The notes under the pieces are model-generated. The model was given only the letters and a program-made list of their open reading frames with translations. It ran no database searches and was not told the DNA's origin. Positions 18,596 through 26,585 of a stretch of 32,545 nucleotides of DNA are shown here, in pieces (position 1 is the stretch's first letter; each line of letters starts with the position of its first letter). The stretch spans positions 1 through 32,545 of the forward strand of contig JBGVOE010000109.1 in the NCBI GenBank assembly GCA_045126355.1, given 5' to 3'. Both the position numbers and the translations under genes were made by a program. Origin of the DNA: CAZSIA01 sp045126355. GTDB taxonomy: Bacteria; Bacillota_I; Bacilli_A; Acholeplasmatales; Anaeroplasmataceae.

Positions 18596-21500
18596 TTACT
18601 TTAATAGCAAACGTTTCTTTTTCCAAAATACAAATCCCAATAAAGTAATTAGGAAAATAATGCAACTAGAATTTAATGAACCTGAACATCCACTTTGTTT
18701 AATATAATTAACTTCTAATTGAATGTTAGATTTAACTTCGATTTCAATAGTGTTATTAGTAACAGCTATTTTTTCTCCATTGACAGTAACAGATTCAACT
18801 GTATAGTTTTTGTTTGGTTTAAAATTAATTGTTAATTTTGTTCCGTAAGCATATTCTTCGTTTTCTAATGGTGAATAAGTTCCGCATTCTTCATTATTAA
18901 TTATTTTAACAGAATACATTATTGGAGTTGCCTCAAATACTGCGTTAAAAGTCATATTTCCATTAACTATACTATCTTCTTTATCCCAACCAACGAAAGT
19001 ATAAGTTTCTGTTTCTGTCGCATCTTTTGTAGGAGTAGAACTTGGCATTTCGATAGTTTCACCATATAGATATTCTTTAGTTGATATTATGTCATCACCA
19101 TTTTTGAATGTTACACTATATTGTTCTCTGTAATAATATATTTTTATAGTAATGCCTTCAGTTAATGCTTGTTGAGTAACTGGCATATAGAAGAATCCTG
19201 TGAAGTCAATAGCTTCTGCATTTGTAAGTTCGTTTAAAGCACCGTATAAAGTTTCTTTCTTCACTATTTCAAAACGACCAGCAGTTAGTTTTTCTTGGTA
19301 ATGCTCTACTGTATAAGAAATTGGAACTGCTTCCCATTTTGCATATAAAGTAATGTCGCTAGTTATTTCATCCTTGTAAAAATCATATGGAGTAGTTAAT
19401 TCTTTATCTTTATACCAACCACCAAAGATTAAATTTGCTTCACTTAAAGTAATGTTTTTGGCAAATAAGCCATTTAGAATTTGTTCTGTTTGATTTTTAC
19501 CACCATGACCGTTAGTTTCATAAGTAACAGTAGAATAAGTTTCGCTTCCAGTTTTTACCTTTAAGAATTCTGCATCATAGATAGCATCTTCACTAACAAC
19601 ACCATTGTATCCAATCCATTTTTTAAAATAGTATGTGTAATCTCCATCTTTATATGGTTCAACATTTGGAGTTCTAACTTCATCATTAAGTCTTGCAGTT
19701 GTATTTTTTATAATTTCGCCATTTACTTTAAATGATACATCACATGTTTTATGAATACCCATAAATGATTCTTTGACCCATGTGTTTGAAGCAGCATCTC
19801 TACCTTTAAAAATAACTCCATTTTCATATATTTCACAAATATAATATTGGATATTTGAAAAACTTGTCATATTTTTAAGTTCATAGTCTGTAACACCAAA
19901 TGGTGCATAATCAACATAATTATTGTATTCTAAAGATGGCATATTAATATAGTTAGGTACTTTTACACCACCAAATTCAACATTTTGGAAACGATGGTTA
20001 ATACCTAGTGGTCTGTGAGTATGACCAGTACAACAGATTGTTGTTTTGTGTTTAGCTAAGATTTCATGGAAAGCAAATGGATTTGAAGATCTTGTACCAT
20101 CATCTTCTAATAAATAAATAGAGTCATTTGTATAATCAATTGGTTGATGAACTAAAACAAAGATTGGATTATTACCAGCTTCTTGTTCAAGCATTGTTAA
20201 AGTTTCATCAAGCCACTTTAGATTATCATTAGTTAGATAGCATACATCCCATTGTGATTCGCATGTATTTAAAAATACATAATGATAACCACCGATAGTT
20301 GTATAATAATTTAAATCAGGGCTTTCTTGTCTTCTAGAATATGATCCGTGAATATAAGTGCTTTTTTTCCAATCAGAATAAATTTCTCTTTCTTGATAAA
20401 CCTTTGCAGCTTTTAAGAAATCTTCTTGTCTTTCCGCACCAGTATGCGAAATATTCGAATCTCCACGGACATCATGATTTCCTAATACACCATAAAATGG
20501 TACCGCAGAACCATCGCTATTTTTAACAGGATTAGTATCAACCCAGTCATAATAATTAGTAAGAGAAATATTATCTCTATCCATTCCACTTTCAGATAAA
20601 TCACCAAGATTTAATACTGCATCTAAGTCTAAACCAAGACTCTCGATATCTTCAATAGCTCTATATACAAATTGATCACCATAATTAGTAGGATTTGTAA
20701 GTCCTTCACGTATATGAGTATCAGAAATAAATGCCACTCTTGAAATTAATTTTGAATTAGAAATTAAATCGTAATCAGGTTCCATATTTTCATCATCATA
20801 TTTATGTGCTACTTTAGTAGTGAAAGTACCTGTTTGATAATATGTTGACACGTCCTCACCCTCCATACATGCATTATAAAATTCAGCTTTTTTAAATTTA
20901 AGACCGTTAGCATGTCTTGTGAAACGGTTAATGTTATGTCCTCCACTTGTACAACCAGATTCTGAACCTAATGAAAATGTAGTCCAATTCGAAGAGAAAG
21001 TCACACTTTTTGTTGAACTCGTAACAAAAGAATCTGTATTACCATTTAGATAAATATATGTTTCACCAGTTACTTTACGAGTGAAGATGATATTGTATTC
21101 AACGCCTGCTTCTAAAATACCAATAGTTTGTGATTTTGCAGAGTATCCAGCTGTATTATCGTCTTTAGTGGAAAACTTTAATTCATTACTATTTTTAGGG
21201 AAAAAGATAGAAAAATTTTCAGAACTACTACTAAATCTTAATTGGAAAACAACTCCTTCTTGACTTGTCCAACCAATTGAATCGTAAGAAAAAGTAAACG
21301 ATAATGTAAAATCACCAGAACTGTATTTATAAGTTGGATCGCTATTGAAAGTTGCAGCGTATAAAGAACCGTCTTTACCAATTAGCGCACCTTCATTATA
21401 AGTAACATCACCATAAGTTTTTAAACCGTATGTATTAGTTCCATCTTCGGTTGCTGTATCGTATCCTAATTTGTTTTTATTATTGAATAACCACTGAGCT

Positions 21501-21646
21501 TTAGGTTGTATGGTTTCAGTAGTGTAGTAAATATCCTCGTCAGTTTCACTTGCATTAACGAGTGTAATTGAGTTCGTTAAGTAAAAACAGCAAAGAAATG
21601 TAATGCTAAAAAGTAAAAATTTTTTAAATAAATTTATTGTTTTCAT
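18596..21646 (-). CDS. Surface LamG-metallophosphoesterase with InlB-type repeats and CGxG tail
   Basis: A 1016-residue secreted protein with AGGAGG before its ATG. After a signal peptide (about 1-32) comes a LamG domain (about 45-275, opening KAQWLFNNKNKLGYDT). A calcineurin-like metallophosphoesterase follows (about 300-590) with all the metal and phosphate motifs visible: AFISDTHI, LNLGDLSESG, GVLGNHD, LVHQP and CTGHTH. Residues about 645-980 hold InlB B-repeat-like units (for example IFGGWYKDKELTTPY, then DITLYAKW; TYTFVGWDKED, then MTFNAVF). The C-terminus is SGCSGS (Cys987), a hydrophobic stretch and KKKRLLLK. It probably hydrolyses phosphoesters, such as nucleotides or teichoic or glycan phosphates, at the cell surface. 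It faces away from the polysaccharide operon and has its own promoter, so it may be regulated separately. Confidence 0.88.
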   Translation of the reverse strand: MKTINLFKKFLLFSITFLCCFYLTNSITLVNASETDEDIYYTTETIQPKAQWLFNNKNKLGYDTATEDGTNTYGLKTYGDVTYNEGALIGKDGSLYAATFNSDPTYKYSSGDFTLSFTFSYDSIGWTSQEGVVFQLRFSSSSENFSIFFPKNSNELKFSTKDDNTAGYSAKSQTIGILEAGVEYNIIFTRKVTGETYIYLNGNTDSFVTSSTKSVTFSSNWTTFSLGSESGCTSGGHNINRFTRHANGLKFKKAEFYNACMEGEDVSTYYQTGTFTTKVAHKYDDENMEPDYDLISNSKLISRVAFISDTHIREGLTNPTNYGDQFVYRAIEDIESLGLDLDAVLNLGDLSESGMDRDNISLTNYYDWVDTNPVKNSDGSAVPFYGVLGNHDVRGDSNISHTGAERQEDFLKAAKVYQEREIYSDWKKSTYIHGSYSRRQESPDLNYYTTIGGYHYVFLNTCESQWDVCYLTNDNLKWLDETLTMLEQEAGNNPIFVLVHQPIDYTNDSIYLLEDDGTRSSNPFAFHEILAKHKTTICCTGHTHRPLGINHRFQNVEFGGVKVPNYINMPSLEYNNYVDYAPFGVTDYELKNMTSFSNIQYYICEIYENGVIFKGRDAASNTWVKESFMGIHKTCDVSFKVNGEIIKNTTARLNDEVRTPNVEPYKDGDYTYYFKKWIGYNGVVSEDAIYDAEFLKVKTGSETYSTVTYETNGHGGKNQTEQILNGLFAKNITLSEANLIFGGWYKDKELTTPYDFYKDEITSDITLYAKWEAVPISYTVEHYQEKLTAGRFEIVKKETLYGALNELTNAEAIDFTGFFYMPVTQQALTEGITIKIYYYREQYSVTFKNGDDIISTKEYLYGETIEMPSSTPTKDATETETYTFVGWDKEDSIVNGNMTFNAVFEATPIMYSVKIINNEECGTYSPLENEEYAYGTKLTINFKPNKNYTVESVTVNGEKIAVTNNTIEIEVKSNIQLEVNYIKQSGCSGSLNSSCIIFLITLLGFVFWKKKRLLLK

Positions 21647-21695
21647 GTTAACCTCCTGATTTCTATAATTGATTTTTTATGTTCCTACAATTATA

Positions 21696-21724
21696 TTTAT
21701 AATATAATTTTAGCATTAATACAA
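21696..21724 (-). promoter_or_regulatory. promoter of the metallophosphoesterase gene
   Basis: On the minus strand, TTGTAT (21724-21719), a 17-base spacer, then TATAAA (21701-21696). The start codon is about 50 bases further on. Confidence 0.55.
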
Positions 21725-21882
21725 CTATTCAGGAAAACAAAAGAAATAAAAACAATTAGAAATAAATATAAAAAGATTGAAAAAATGTTATTTTTTGAAT
21801 TGATTCTTTTTTTTATAGTTTATATAAATATCAATGTTTTATACTTTGCTACTTTAATAGAAGTAATTGTATTTATAGTTCA

Positions 21883-21897
21883 CTACACTAAGTGTAG
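21883..21897. promoter_or_regulatory. candidate operator palindrome
   Basis: CTACACTAAGTGTAG, a perfect 7-1-7 inverted repeat, lies in the 480-base divergent region between the phosphoesterase and the repeat lipoprotein. A half-site TACACT recurs at 22061. The shape fits a dimeric repressor, but no regulator is identified. Confidence 0.4.
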
Positions 21898-21985
21898 AAA
21901 ATATAAAAAACAATTTAAAACTTCATTTATTATATAGATAAAGTTTGGATTTAATAATATTTTGTAACACAAGTTAGTAATTATA

Positions 21986-22110
21986 TGGTATACTAGTTTT
22001 GTAATATACTTTTATGATAAAACTTATAAAAGTGATAAAAACAGTTTTAAAAATATATTTTACACTATAGTTTGGTGGACTTGTCCAATTGAACCTGGCG
22101 AAAATATAAT
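21986..22110 (+). promoter_or_regulatory. promoter and leader of the His/Cys-repeat lipoprotein
   Basis: TGG followed by TATACT (21989-21994) is an extended -10. A leader of about 125 bases would follow. It contains a hairpin ACTTTTAT (22008-22015) with ATAAAAGT (22026-22033) and a TGGAC-TT-GTCCA inverted repeat (22076-22087). A second possible promoter, TTGTCC, 18 bases, TATAAT (22081-22110), overlaps that repeat but would leave a leader of only about 10 bases. No known riboswitch pattern was recognised. The rest of the gap 21647-22126 is AT-rich with no ORF worth calling. Confidence 0.45.
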
Positions 22111-22126
22111 AAAAGGGAGAGTTAAT

Positions 22127-23569
22127 ATGAAAGGCAATAAAATTATTTTAGTATTATTATTTTTAAGTGCTACTTTATTATTAACTGCTTGTGGTAGTCA
22201 TACACATACGTTTGCTGAAGAATGGTCAAAAGATTCAACTCATCACTGGCATGCAGCAACATGTGAACATACTACAGAAGTTAGTGATAAGGCTGAACAC
22301 GTTTGGGATGAAGGTGTTGAAGCTAAAGCACCTACTGAAGAGGAGTTCGGCACAAAACTATATACTTGTATTTGTGGGGCAACAAAAGAAGAAGAAATCG
22401 AAAAACTTGCACACACTCATAAATATCAAGAAGTATGGTCAAAAGATGCAACATATCACTGGCATGCAGCAAGTTGTGAACATACTACAGAAGTTAGTGG
22501 AAAAGCTGAACATAACTGGGATGAAGGTTTTGTAATTTTAAAACCAATTGAAGAAGCTGCTGGTAAAAAATTACATACATGTACTGACTGTGGAGCTACA
22601 AAAGAAGAAGAAATCGAAAAACTTCCACATACTCATAGATATCTAGATACATGGACTACTGATGAAGAACATCATTGGCATGCTTCAGCGTGTGGTCATG
22701 AAGAAGAAGTAAAAGATTTAGCTGAACATGGATGGGATGAAGGAACAATAGCTAAATTACCTACTTGTGAAGCAGATGGTTTAGAAATATTTGAATGTGC
22801 TACCTGTGGCGCTAAAAAAGAAGAAGTGGTTTCTAAAGATTTAAATGCACACAGATATGCAAAAGAATGGAGTCATGATGAAACTCATCACTGGCATGCA
22901 TCTATTTGTAGCCACGATGTAGCTGGTGATAAAGCTGAACATAGTTGGGGTGAAGGGGTAGTTACTACTGAACCAACATTAGATACTGAGGGTGTTAAAA
23001 CATTCACATGTACTTGCGGTAGAACAAAAACTGAATCAATTCCTGTATTACCTCCAGTTTCTGTTGGAACAGTATATACAGCTGACTTAACTACTCTTAC
23101 AGCTAATACAAAATATTCTACTTATAAAACTAAAACTGGATGGACTACAACTAATTGTGCTGTAGTTAAAGGTGGAACAACTGATAGTAATCCTACATTT
23201 AAGTGTATTGGAGATGGCAATGCTAGAGCTGTTGTATTAAATGGTAAAACTAGTGCTGTAGGTAAATTAAAATCTCCTACATTAAATGGTGGAATTGCAA
23301 AAATTTCATTTAATTATTGTCTTGTATATTCAGATACAAAAATAGGTTTGACAGTTAATATCAAAGATACAGCTGGAAATGTAATTGCAAGTAAAGTAAT
23401 TTCAAATAATTCTGCTTCTAAATTTAAAGTTTATACTTTTGAATGGGAATTAGAAACTCCTGTAACTGGTGATTTCGTTGTTGAAATTGTTAATAACAGT
23501 CCATCTAAATCTAGTAGTAATAAAGATAGAACTGCTATTTTCAACTTAGAATGGTTAAGTGTTGAATAG
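22127..23569 (+). CDS. Lipoprotein with four His/Cys-rich repeats and a C-terminal beta domain
   Basis: A 480-residue lipoprotein with AAGGGAGAG upstream and lipobox LTAC (Cys22). Residues about 25-308 are four repeats of 70-74 residues. Each has H(T/A)H or a close variant, W..D..(H/Y)HWHA..C.H, AEH.W.EG, and near its end a C.CG or C..CG pair. The dense His and Cys at fixed places suggest metal binding, or disulfide-stabilised binding modules. Such repeats occur in surface proteins of gut Firmicutes, but I know of no proven function. Residues about 312-480 form a separate beta-rich domain (GTVYTADLT... to the C-terminus) that could be a carbohydrate-binding-like jelly roll. It is transcribed away from the phosphoesterase and has its own terminator. 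It lacks the CGxG tail. Confidence 0.85.
   Translation: MKGNKIILVLLFLSATLLLTACGSHTHTFAEEWSKDSTHHWHAATCEHTTEVSDKAEHVWDEGVEAKAPTEEEFGTKLYTCICGATKEEEIEKLAHTHKYQEVWSKDATYHWHAASCEHTTEVSGKAEHNWDEGFVILKPIEEAAGKKLHTCTDCGATKEEEIEKLPHTHRYLDTWTTDEEHHWHASACGHEEEVKDLAEHGWDEGTIAKLPTCEADGLEIFECATCGAKKEEVVSKDLNAHRYAKEWSHDETHHWHASICSHDVAGDKAEHSWGEGVVTTEPTLDTEGVKTFTCTCGRTKTESIPVLPPVSVGTVYTADLTTLTANTKYSTYKTKTGWTTTNCAVVKGGTTDSNPTFKCIGDGNARAVVLNGKTSAVGKLKSPTLNGGIAKISFNYCLVYSDTKIGLTVNIKDTAGNVIASKVISNNSASKFKVYTFEWELETPVTGDFVVEIVNNSPSKSSSNKDRTAIFNLEWLSVE
22199..23052 (+). repeat. four in-frame tandem repeats of about 210-220 bp
   Basis: Units begin near 22199, 22412, 22628 and 22844. Units 1 and 2 are nearly identical at DNA level over the HWHA...CEHTTEVS segment and again over the ATKEEEIEKL segment. 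Units 3 and 4 are more diverged. This points to a recent duplication or gene conversion of units 1 and 2. Confidence 0.85.
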
Positions 23570-23601
23570 ACATATAAAAACGTATTTATTGAATAAAAAA
23601 A

Positions 23602-23636
23602 GAAGAGTTACTAGCTTATTGTTAGTAACTTTTTTT
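23602..23636 (+). terminator. terminator of the repeat lipoprotein gene
   Basis: GTTACTA (23607-23613) pairs with TAGTAAC (23623-23629); the A-rich flank also pairs with the following seven-T run (23630-23636). Confidence 0.85.
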
Positions 23637-23681
23637 AGTAATTTTATTGATGCCTGTAATTATATATACGGTGATATAAAA

Positions 23682-24662
23682 ATGAAAAGTTTAATAATTA
23701 TTTTAGTATGTTTGGTTAATTTTTCTTCTATTAATATTCAAGAAAAAAATGATTTTATAAACAGTGAAGTTGAAAAAACAGAAGAAGACGCTATAGATTT
23801 GCCTCCGATTATAACGGGTTCTGATATACTAGTTTGGGATTATTTTTATGAGGTGGATTTAGTAGAATTAATGAAACGATATTATAGAGTTTTTGATGAT
23901 ATTGACGGTGATCTTACATATAAATTAAGTATTGTAAATACTGATTTTGGTTCATCTTTGCCTCGTATAACTGGTGATTATGAGGTCGTTTTAAGTTGTA
24001 TTGACTCCAGTGGAAATGAGACTGTTAGAACTGTTATTTTAAGGGTTATAGATAAACAGTCACCAGAATTAAAAGTTTCGGATATAACACTTAATTTAAG
24101 TGGTATAAATGACAAATTATTGTCTTGTTTTTATGAAGATGTAATTGTAGAATTATCGGATAATTCAGGCACTTTTAGCACTTCAATAACTGCGAAAGAA
24201 CTGATTGAAGAAGAAGGGTTTTATGGCAAATATGAGGTGAATGTAATTACCTTTGATAAATCAAATAATATGACTTTAAAAACCGCAAATATCCGTTTAA
24301 TTGATGATATTGAAAATCAAAAGTATATTAAAAGAGATTTAATAACTACGGATATAAACACTGTATATACTGTATTTGATTTAAAAAGAATAATTAGTGA
24401 TTGTTTATATAAAGAAGGAATACTATATGATTCATTTGATTTGATTAGTTGTGATTATTTTACAAATGAAAAAAAGAGAGGAAATTATACTGTTAAATAT
24501 AGGTATATTTGTGATGGAGAAACTTATTATGTATCAGGTCTCATAACAGTTAATGAGGTTAAAGAAGATAATTATTATTTATTATTAGTGTTAATAATAC
24601 CTATCATTTTTTATATATGTCGAGTGAATAAAAAGAAAAAAAGATTAAAGAGTATTCCTTAA
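23682..24662 (+). CDS. Membrane-anchored protein with Ig-like domains, hypothetical
   Basis: A 326-residue protein. The ATG at 23682 is chosen because GGTGAT (23670-23675) lies 6 bases upstream. The frame extends back to 23559 but that part overlaps the previous gene and its terminator. Residues 1-20 look like a signal peptide (MKSLIIILVCLVNFSS). Two or three Ig-like/DUF5011-type segments follow (about 45-125: VFDDIDGDLTYKL... ITGDYEVVLSCIDSSGNETV; then YGKYEVNVITFDKSNNMT). A C-terminal membrane helix (about 297-313, YLLLVLIIPIIFYICRV) and KKKKR end it. It has no GCGG motif. Such domains usually serve as spacers or adhesion modules; the function is unknown. Confidence 0.7.
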   Translation: MKSLIIILVCLVNFSSINIQEKNDFINSEVEKTEEDAIDLPPIITGSDILVWDYFYEVDLVELMKRYYRVFDDIDGDLTYKLSIVNTDFGSSLPRITGDYEVVLSCIDSSGNETVRTVILRVIDKQSPELKVSDITLNLSGINDKLLSCFYEDVIVELSDNSGTFSTSITAKELIEEEGFYGKYEVNVITFDKSNNMTLKTANIRLIDDIENQKYIKRDLITTDINTVYTVFDLKRIISDCLYKEGILYDSFDLISCDYFTNEKKRGNYTVKYRYICDGETYYVSGLITVNEVKEDNYYLLLVLIIPIIFYICRVNKKKKRLKSIP

Positions 24663-24983
24663 TGCGATTATTACTTTATAGTCAAGATTAGATAATTGAT
24701 TTATTATTTCATCTGTATTTTCTATATTATGTTTCTTTAAAAATAGAGATATGGTTTCATTTCTAAATTCTAAGTAATGAACCATCTTTACTCCTTTTTC
24801 TGTAACTATTTGATTTTCAAACAATTCTTTTTCAGTTAGTGCTTGAATTGCTTTTGTTAATGTTATATGTTTTATGCCTAGTTTTTTACATATAAAAGGA
24901 TTATTGGTGGTTTTACTTACTTCGATTAGGATGTTTTCTTGAAGGGTAGTTAATTTAATTTCTAGTACTTTAATTTCTTGCAT
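24645..24983 (-). CDS. Small winged-helix DNA-binding protein
   Basis: A 112-residue protein, with GGTGATA just before the ATG. Residues about 10-70 read as a winged helix: helices around LQENILIEVSKTT, FICKKLGIKHITLTKAIQALTEKELF as helix-turn-helix, then a wing ending in VTEKGVKMVHYLE. The C-terminal 40 residues are helical and may mediate dimerisation. It resembles small MarR- or DtxR-like regulators in shape, but no metal ligands are obvious. Its 3' end overlaps that of the Ig-like gene by 18 bases in convergent orientation. Its start faces the tRNA-Leu promoter. Target genes are unknown. Confidence 0.65.
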   Translation of the reverse strand: MQEIKVLEIKLTTLQENILIEVSKTTNNPFICKKLGIKHITLTKAIQALTEKELFENQIVTEKGVKMVHYLEFRNETISLFLKKHNIENTDEIINQLSNLDYKVIIALRNTL

Positions 24984-25035
24984 GTTATCACCATTAAATT
25001 ATATTAATAAAAGTTAAAAAGTATGCAATTTTCGC

Positions 25036-25064
25036 TTGACAACTTTAAGATAAATTAGTATAAT
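25036..25064 (+). promoter_or_regulatory. consensus sigma-A promoter for tRNA-Leu
   Basis: TTGACA (25036-25041), a 17-base spacer, TATAAT (25059-25064). Both hexamers match the consensus exactly, and the tRNA starts about 45 bases downstream. Confidence 0.9.
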
Positions 25065-25109
25065 TTTTTATGCATATTAAGAGTGCGCGATTAATATGTT
25101 ATGACACAT

Positions 25110-25193
25110 GCGGGTGTGGCGGAACTGGCAGACGCGCCAGACTTAGAATCTGGTTCCCCCGGAGTGCAGGTTCGATTCCTGTCACCCGCACCA
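25110..25193 (+). tRNA. tRNA-Leu (anticodon TAG)
   Basis: The 7-base acceptor stem GCGGGTG (25110-25116) pairs with CACCCGC (25183-25189). The anticodon loop CTTAGAA has TAG at 25144-25146. There is a long variable arm as in leucine tRNAs, a T-loop GGTTCGATTCC, and CCA is encoded. Confidence 0.95.
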
Positions 25194-25205
25194 CTTAAAA
25201 AGTAG

Positions 25206-25227
25206 ACGGCTTTAGTGCCGTTTTTAT
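25206..25227 (+). terminator. terminator after tRNA-Leu
   Basis: ACGGC (25206-25210) pairs with GCCGT (25217-25221), followed by T-rich sequence. The Nudix gene's ribosome site lies only 20 bases on, so some read-through into it is possible. Confidence 0.7.
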
Positions 25228-25256
25228 TTTTTCTAAGGTATAGGAGGTTTAATTTT

Positions 25257-25784
25257 ATGGAAACTTGTAAAGAGATTTTTTTAAATTTAAATGACAATGA
25301 ATGGCCACTAGAGTCTATTACTCATGATAGAAATATTGTAAGAGCGATTGTCTTTGATGAAGAGGGATATTTATATTTCGTTAGAGTAGAACGTGATGAT
25401 GATTTTGGAAGAGCTACATTAATTGAAACAGCTGGTGGTGGAGTTGAAGGTCAGGAAGACTTACATCAAGCAATAAAAAGAGAACTTAAAGAAGAATTAG
25501 GCGCTGATATTGAAGTAGTATGTAAGCTTGGCGTTGTAAGTGATTATTACAATCTAATTCATAGACACAATATAAATAATTATTTTCTATGTAAAATCAA
25601 ATCTTTTGGTGATAAGAATTTAACTTTAGATGAGATTGAATGTTTTCATTTATCAACACTTAAATTAACTTATGAAGAAGCAGTCTTAGAATATAAAAAT
25701 AGATCTAATACTAAATTAGGTAGACTTATTTGTAATAGAGAATTACCTGTATTAGAACATGCAAAAAAGTTTTTAATTAAATAG
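25257..25784 (+). CDS. Nudix hydrolase
   Basis: A 175-residue enzyme cleaving a nucleoside diphosphate linked to another moiety. The ATG at 25257 is set by AGGAGG at 25242-25247; the frame runs back to 25215 without support. The full Nudix box is visible at about residues 62-84: GGVEGQ, Glu, seven residues, REL, K, EEL, G. The Glu residues bind magnesium. Substrate-specific features are not clear; 8-oxo-dGTP, ADP-ribose and other dinucleotide substrates are all possible. No promoter stands clearly in the 30 bases upstream, so it may depend on read-through from tRNA-Leu. A strong terminator follows. Confidence 0.88.
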   Translation: METCKEIFLNLNDNEWPLESITHDRNIVRAIVFDEEGYLYFVRVERDDDFGRATLIETAGGGVEGQEDLHQAIKRELKEELGADIEVVCKLGVVSDYYNLIHRHNINNYFLCKIKSFGDKNLTLDEIECFHLSTLKLTYEEAVLEYKNRSNTKLGRLICNRELPVLEHAKKFLIK

Positions 25785-25794
25785 TTACATAAAG

Positions 25795-25831
25795 ATAGTT
25801 CAATATTTAAATGTATTGAACTATTTTTTTC
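25795..25831 (+). terminator. terminator after the Nudix gene
   Basis: ATAGTTCAATA (25795-25805) pairs perfectly with TATTGAACTAT (25814-25824) over an 8-base loop, then a run of T. Confidence 0.93.
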
Positions 25832-25853
25832 GCTTAAATTTCTTATTTTGAGG

Positions 25854-25859
25854 TATAAT
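25854..25859 (+). promoter_or_regulatory. -10 element of the two-component operon
   Basis: TATAAT at 25854-25859 lies 55 bases before the response regulator start. No good -35 is visible at 16-18 bases; TTCGCT at 19 is poor. That would suit an activator-dependent, perhaps self-regulated, promoter. Confidence 0.5.
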
Positions 25860-25913
25860 AATAGTGTTAGATCTTTTAATTTTTAAATAATTAATAGAAA
25901 GAAGTGTTTTTTG

Positions 25914-26585
25914 ATGTATAAAATTTTAATTGCTGAAGATGATATTGAATTAAGTGAATTATTTAAAAATGTCTTAATGAAACAAGGTTATGATGTTAAA
26001 TGTGTTTTAAATGGTAAAGACGGAATGGATTTAGTTTTAAACAACTATTTTGATTTAATAATTAGTGATATCATGATGCCTGTTATGGATGGATATAAAT
26101 TTGTAAGATTATTACGTGAACATGGATATAATACTCCTGTTTTAATGATAACAGCCAAAGATGCATTTGAAGATATGCGTTTGGGATTTTTATCTGGTAG
26201 TGATGACTATATGGTTAAACCTATTAATGTTAATGAAATGGTTTTAAGAATTAAGGCATTACTACGCAGAGTACAAATGAATAATGAAAGAAAACAAGTG
26301 ATTGGAAATACTGTCTTAGATTGTGACTCCTGTTTAGTAACAACACCGAAAGAAGAATTTATTCTACCTCTTAAAGAGTTTATGGTTTTATATAAAATGG
26401 CTTCATATCCAGGTAAAATCTTTACTAGACAACAACTTTTAAATGAAGTATGGGGATATGAGGTTGAAGGTGATACACATACAGTTGATGTGCATATTGA
26501 AAGGCTTAGAAAGAAATTTAGAGACAATACAGATTTTGAAATAGTAACAATTAGAGGAATAGGATATAAAGTAGTTAAACGATGA
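25914..26585 (+). CDS. OmpR/PhoB-family response regulator
   Basis: A 223-residue regulator that receives phosphate from the kinase encoded next to it and binds DNA. The ATG at 25914 is preferred to the TTG directly before it; GAAAGAAG lies upstream. The receiver domain (about 1-118) shows the acidic pair Asp9-Asp10, phospho-acceptor Asp52 in IISDIMMPVMDG, Thr in MITAKD and Lys in YMVKPIN. The C-terminal winged helix (about 128-223) has TRQQLLNEVWGY and HTVDVHIERLRKKF. The TGA stop overlaps the kinase start as ATGA. This shows TGA is a stop in this genome. Confidence 0.95.
   Translation: MYKILIAEDDIELSELFKNVLMKQGYDVKCVLNGKDGMDLVLNNYFDLIISDIMMPVMDGYKFVRLLREHGYNTPVLMITAKDAFEDMRLGFLSGSDDYMVKPINVNEMVLRIKALLRRVQMNNERKQVIGNTVLDCDSCLVTTPKEEFILPLKEFMVLYKMASYPGKIFTRQQLLNEVWGYEVEGDTHTVDVHIERLRKKFRDNTDFEIVTIRGIGYKVVKR

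Noticed and set aside
22001..22126. Known riboswitch in the leader of the repeat lipoprotein
   Set aside because: No c-di-GMP, preQ1, T-box or other class motif could be matched by eye; only simple hairpins are visible.
22191..22535. Second plus-strand frame over the first two repeats
   Set aside because: It is an out-of-frame reading of the His/Cys repeats; its own repeat pattern is only an echo of the real repeats, and it has no ribosome site.
22199..23052. Repeat array considered as CRISPR
   Set aside because: Units are 210-220 bp, coding, in frame, and differ gradually; there are no short identical repeats with unique spacers.
23559..23681. N-terminal extension of the Ig-like protein
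   Set aside because: It overlaps the previous gene's stop and its terminator; the ATG at 23682 has a GGTGAT site and begins a proper signal peptide.
25091..25297. Minus-strand open frame across tRNA-Leu
   Set aside because: The frame reads the complement of a tRNA and terminator. Such tRNA-antisense frames are spurious.
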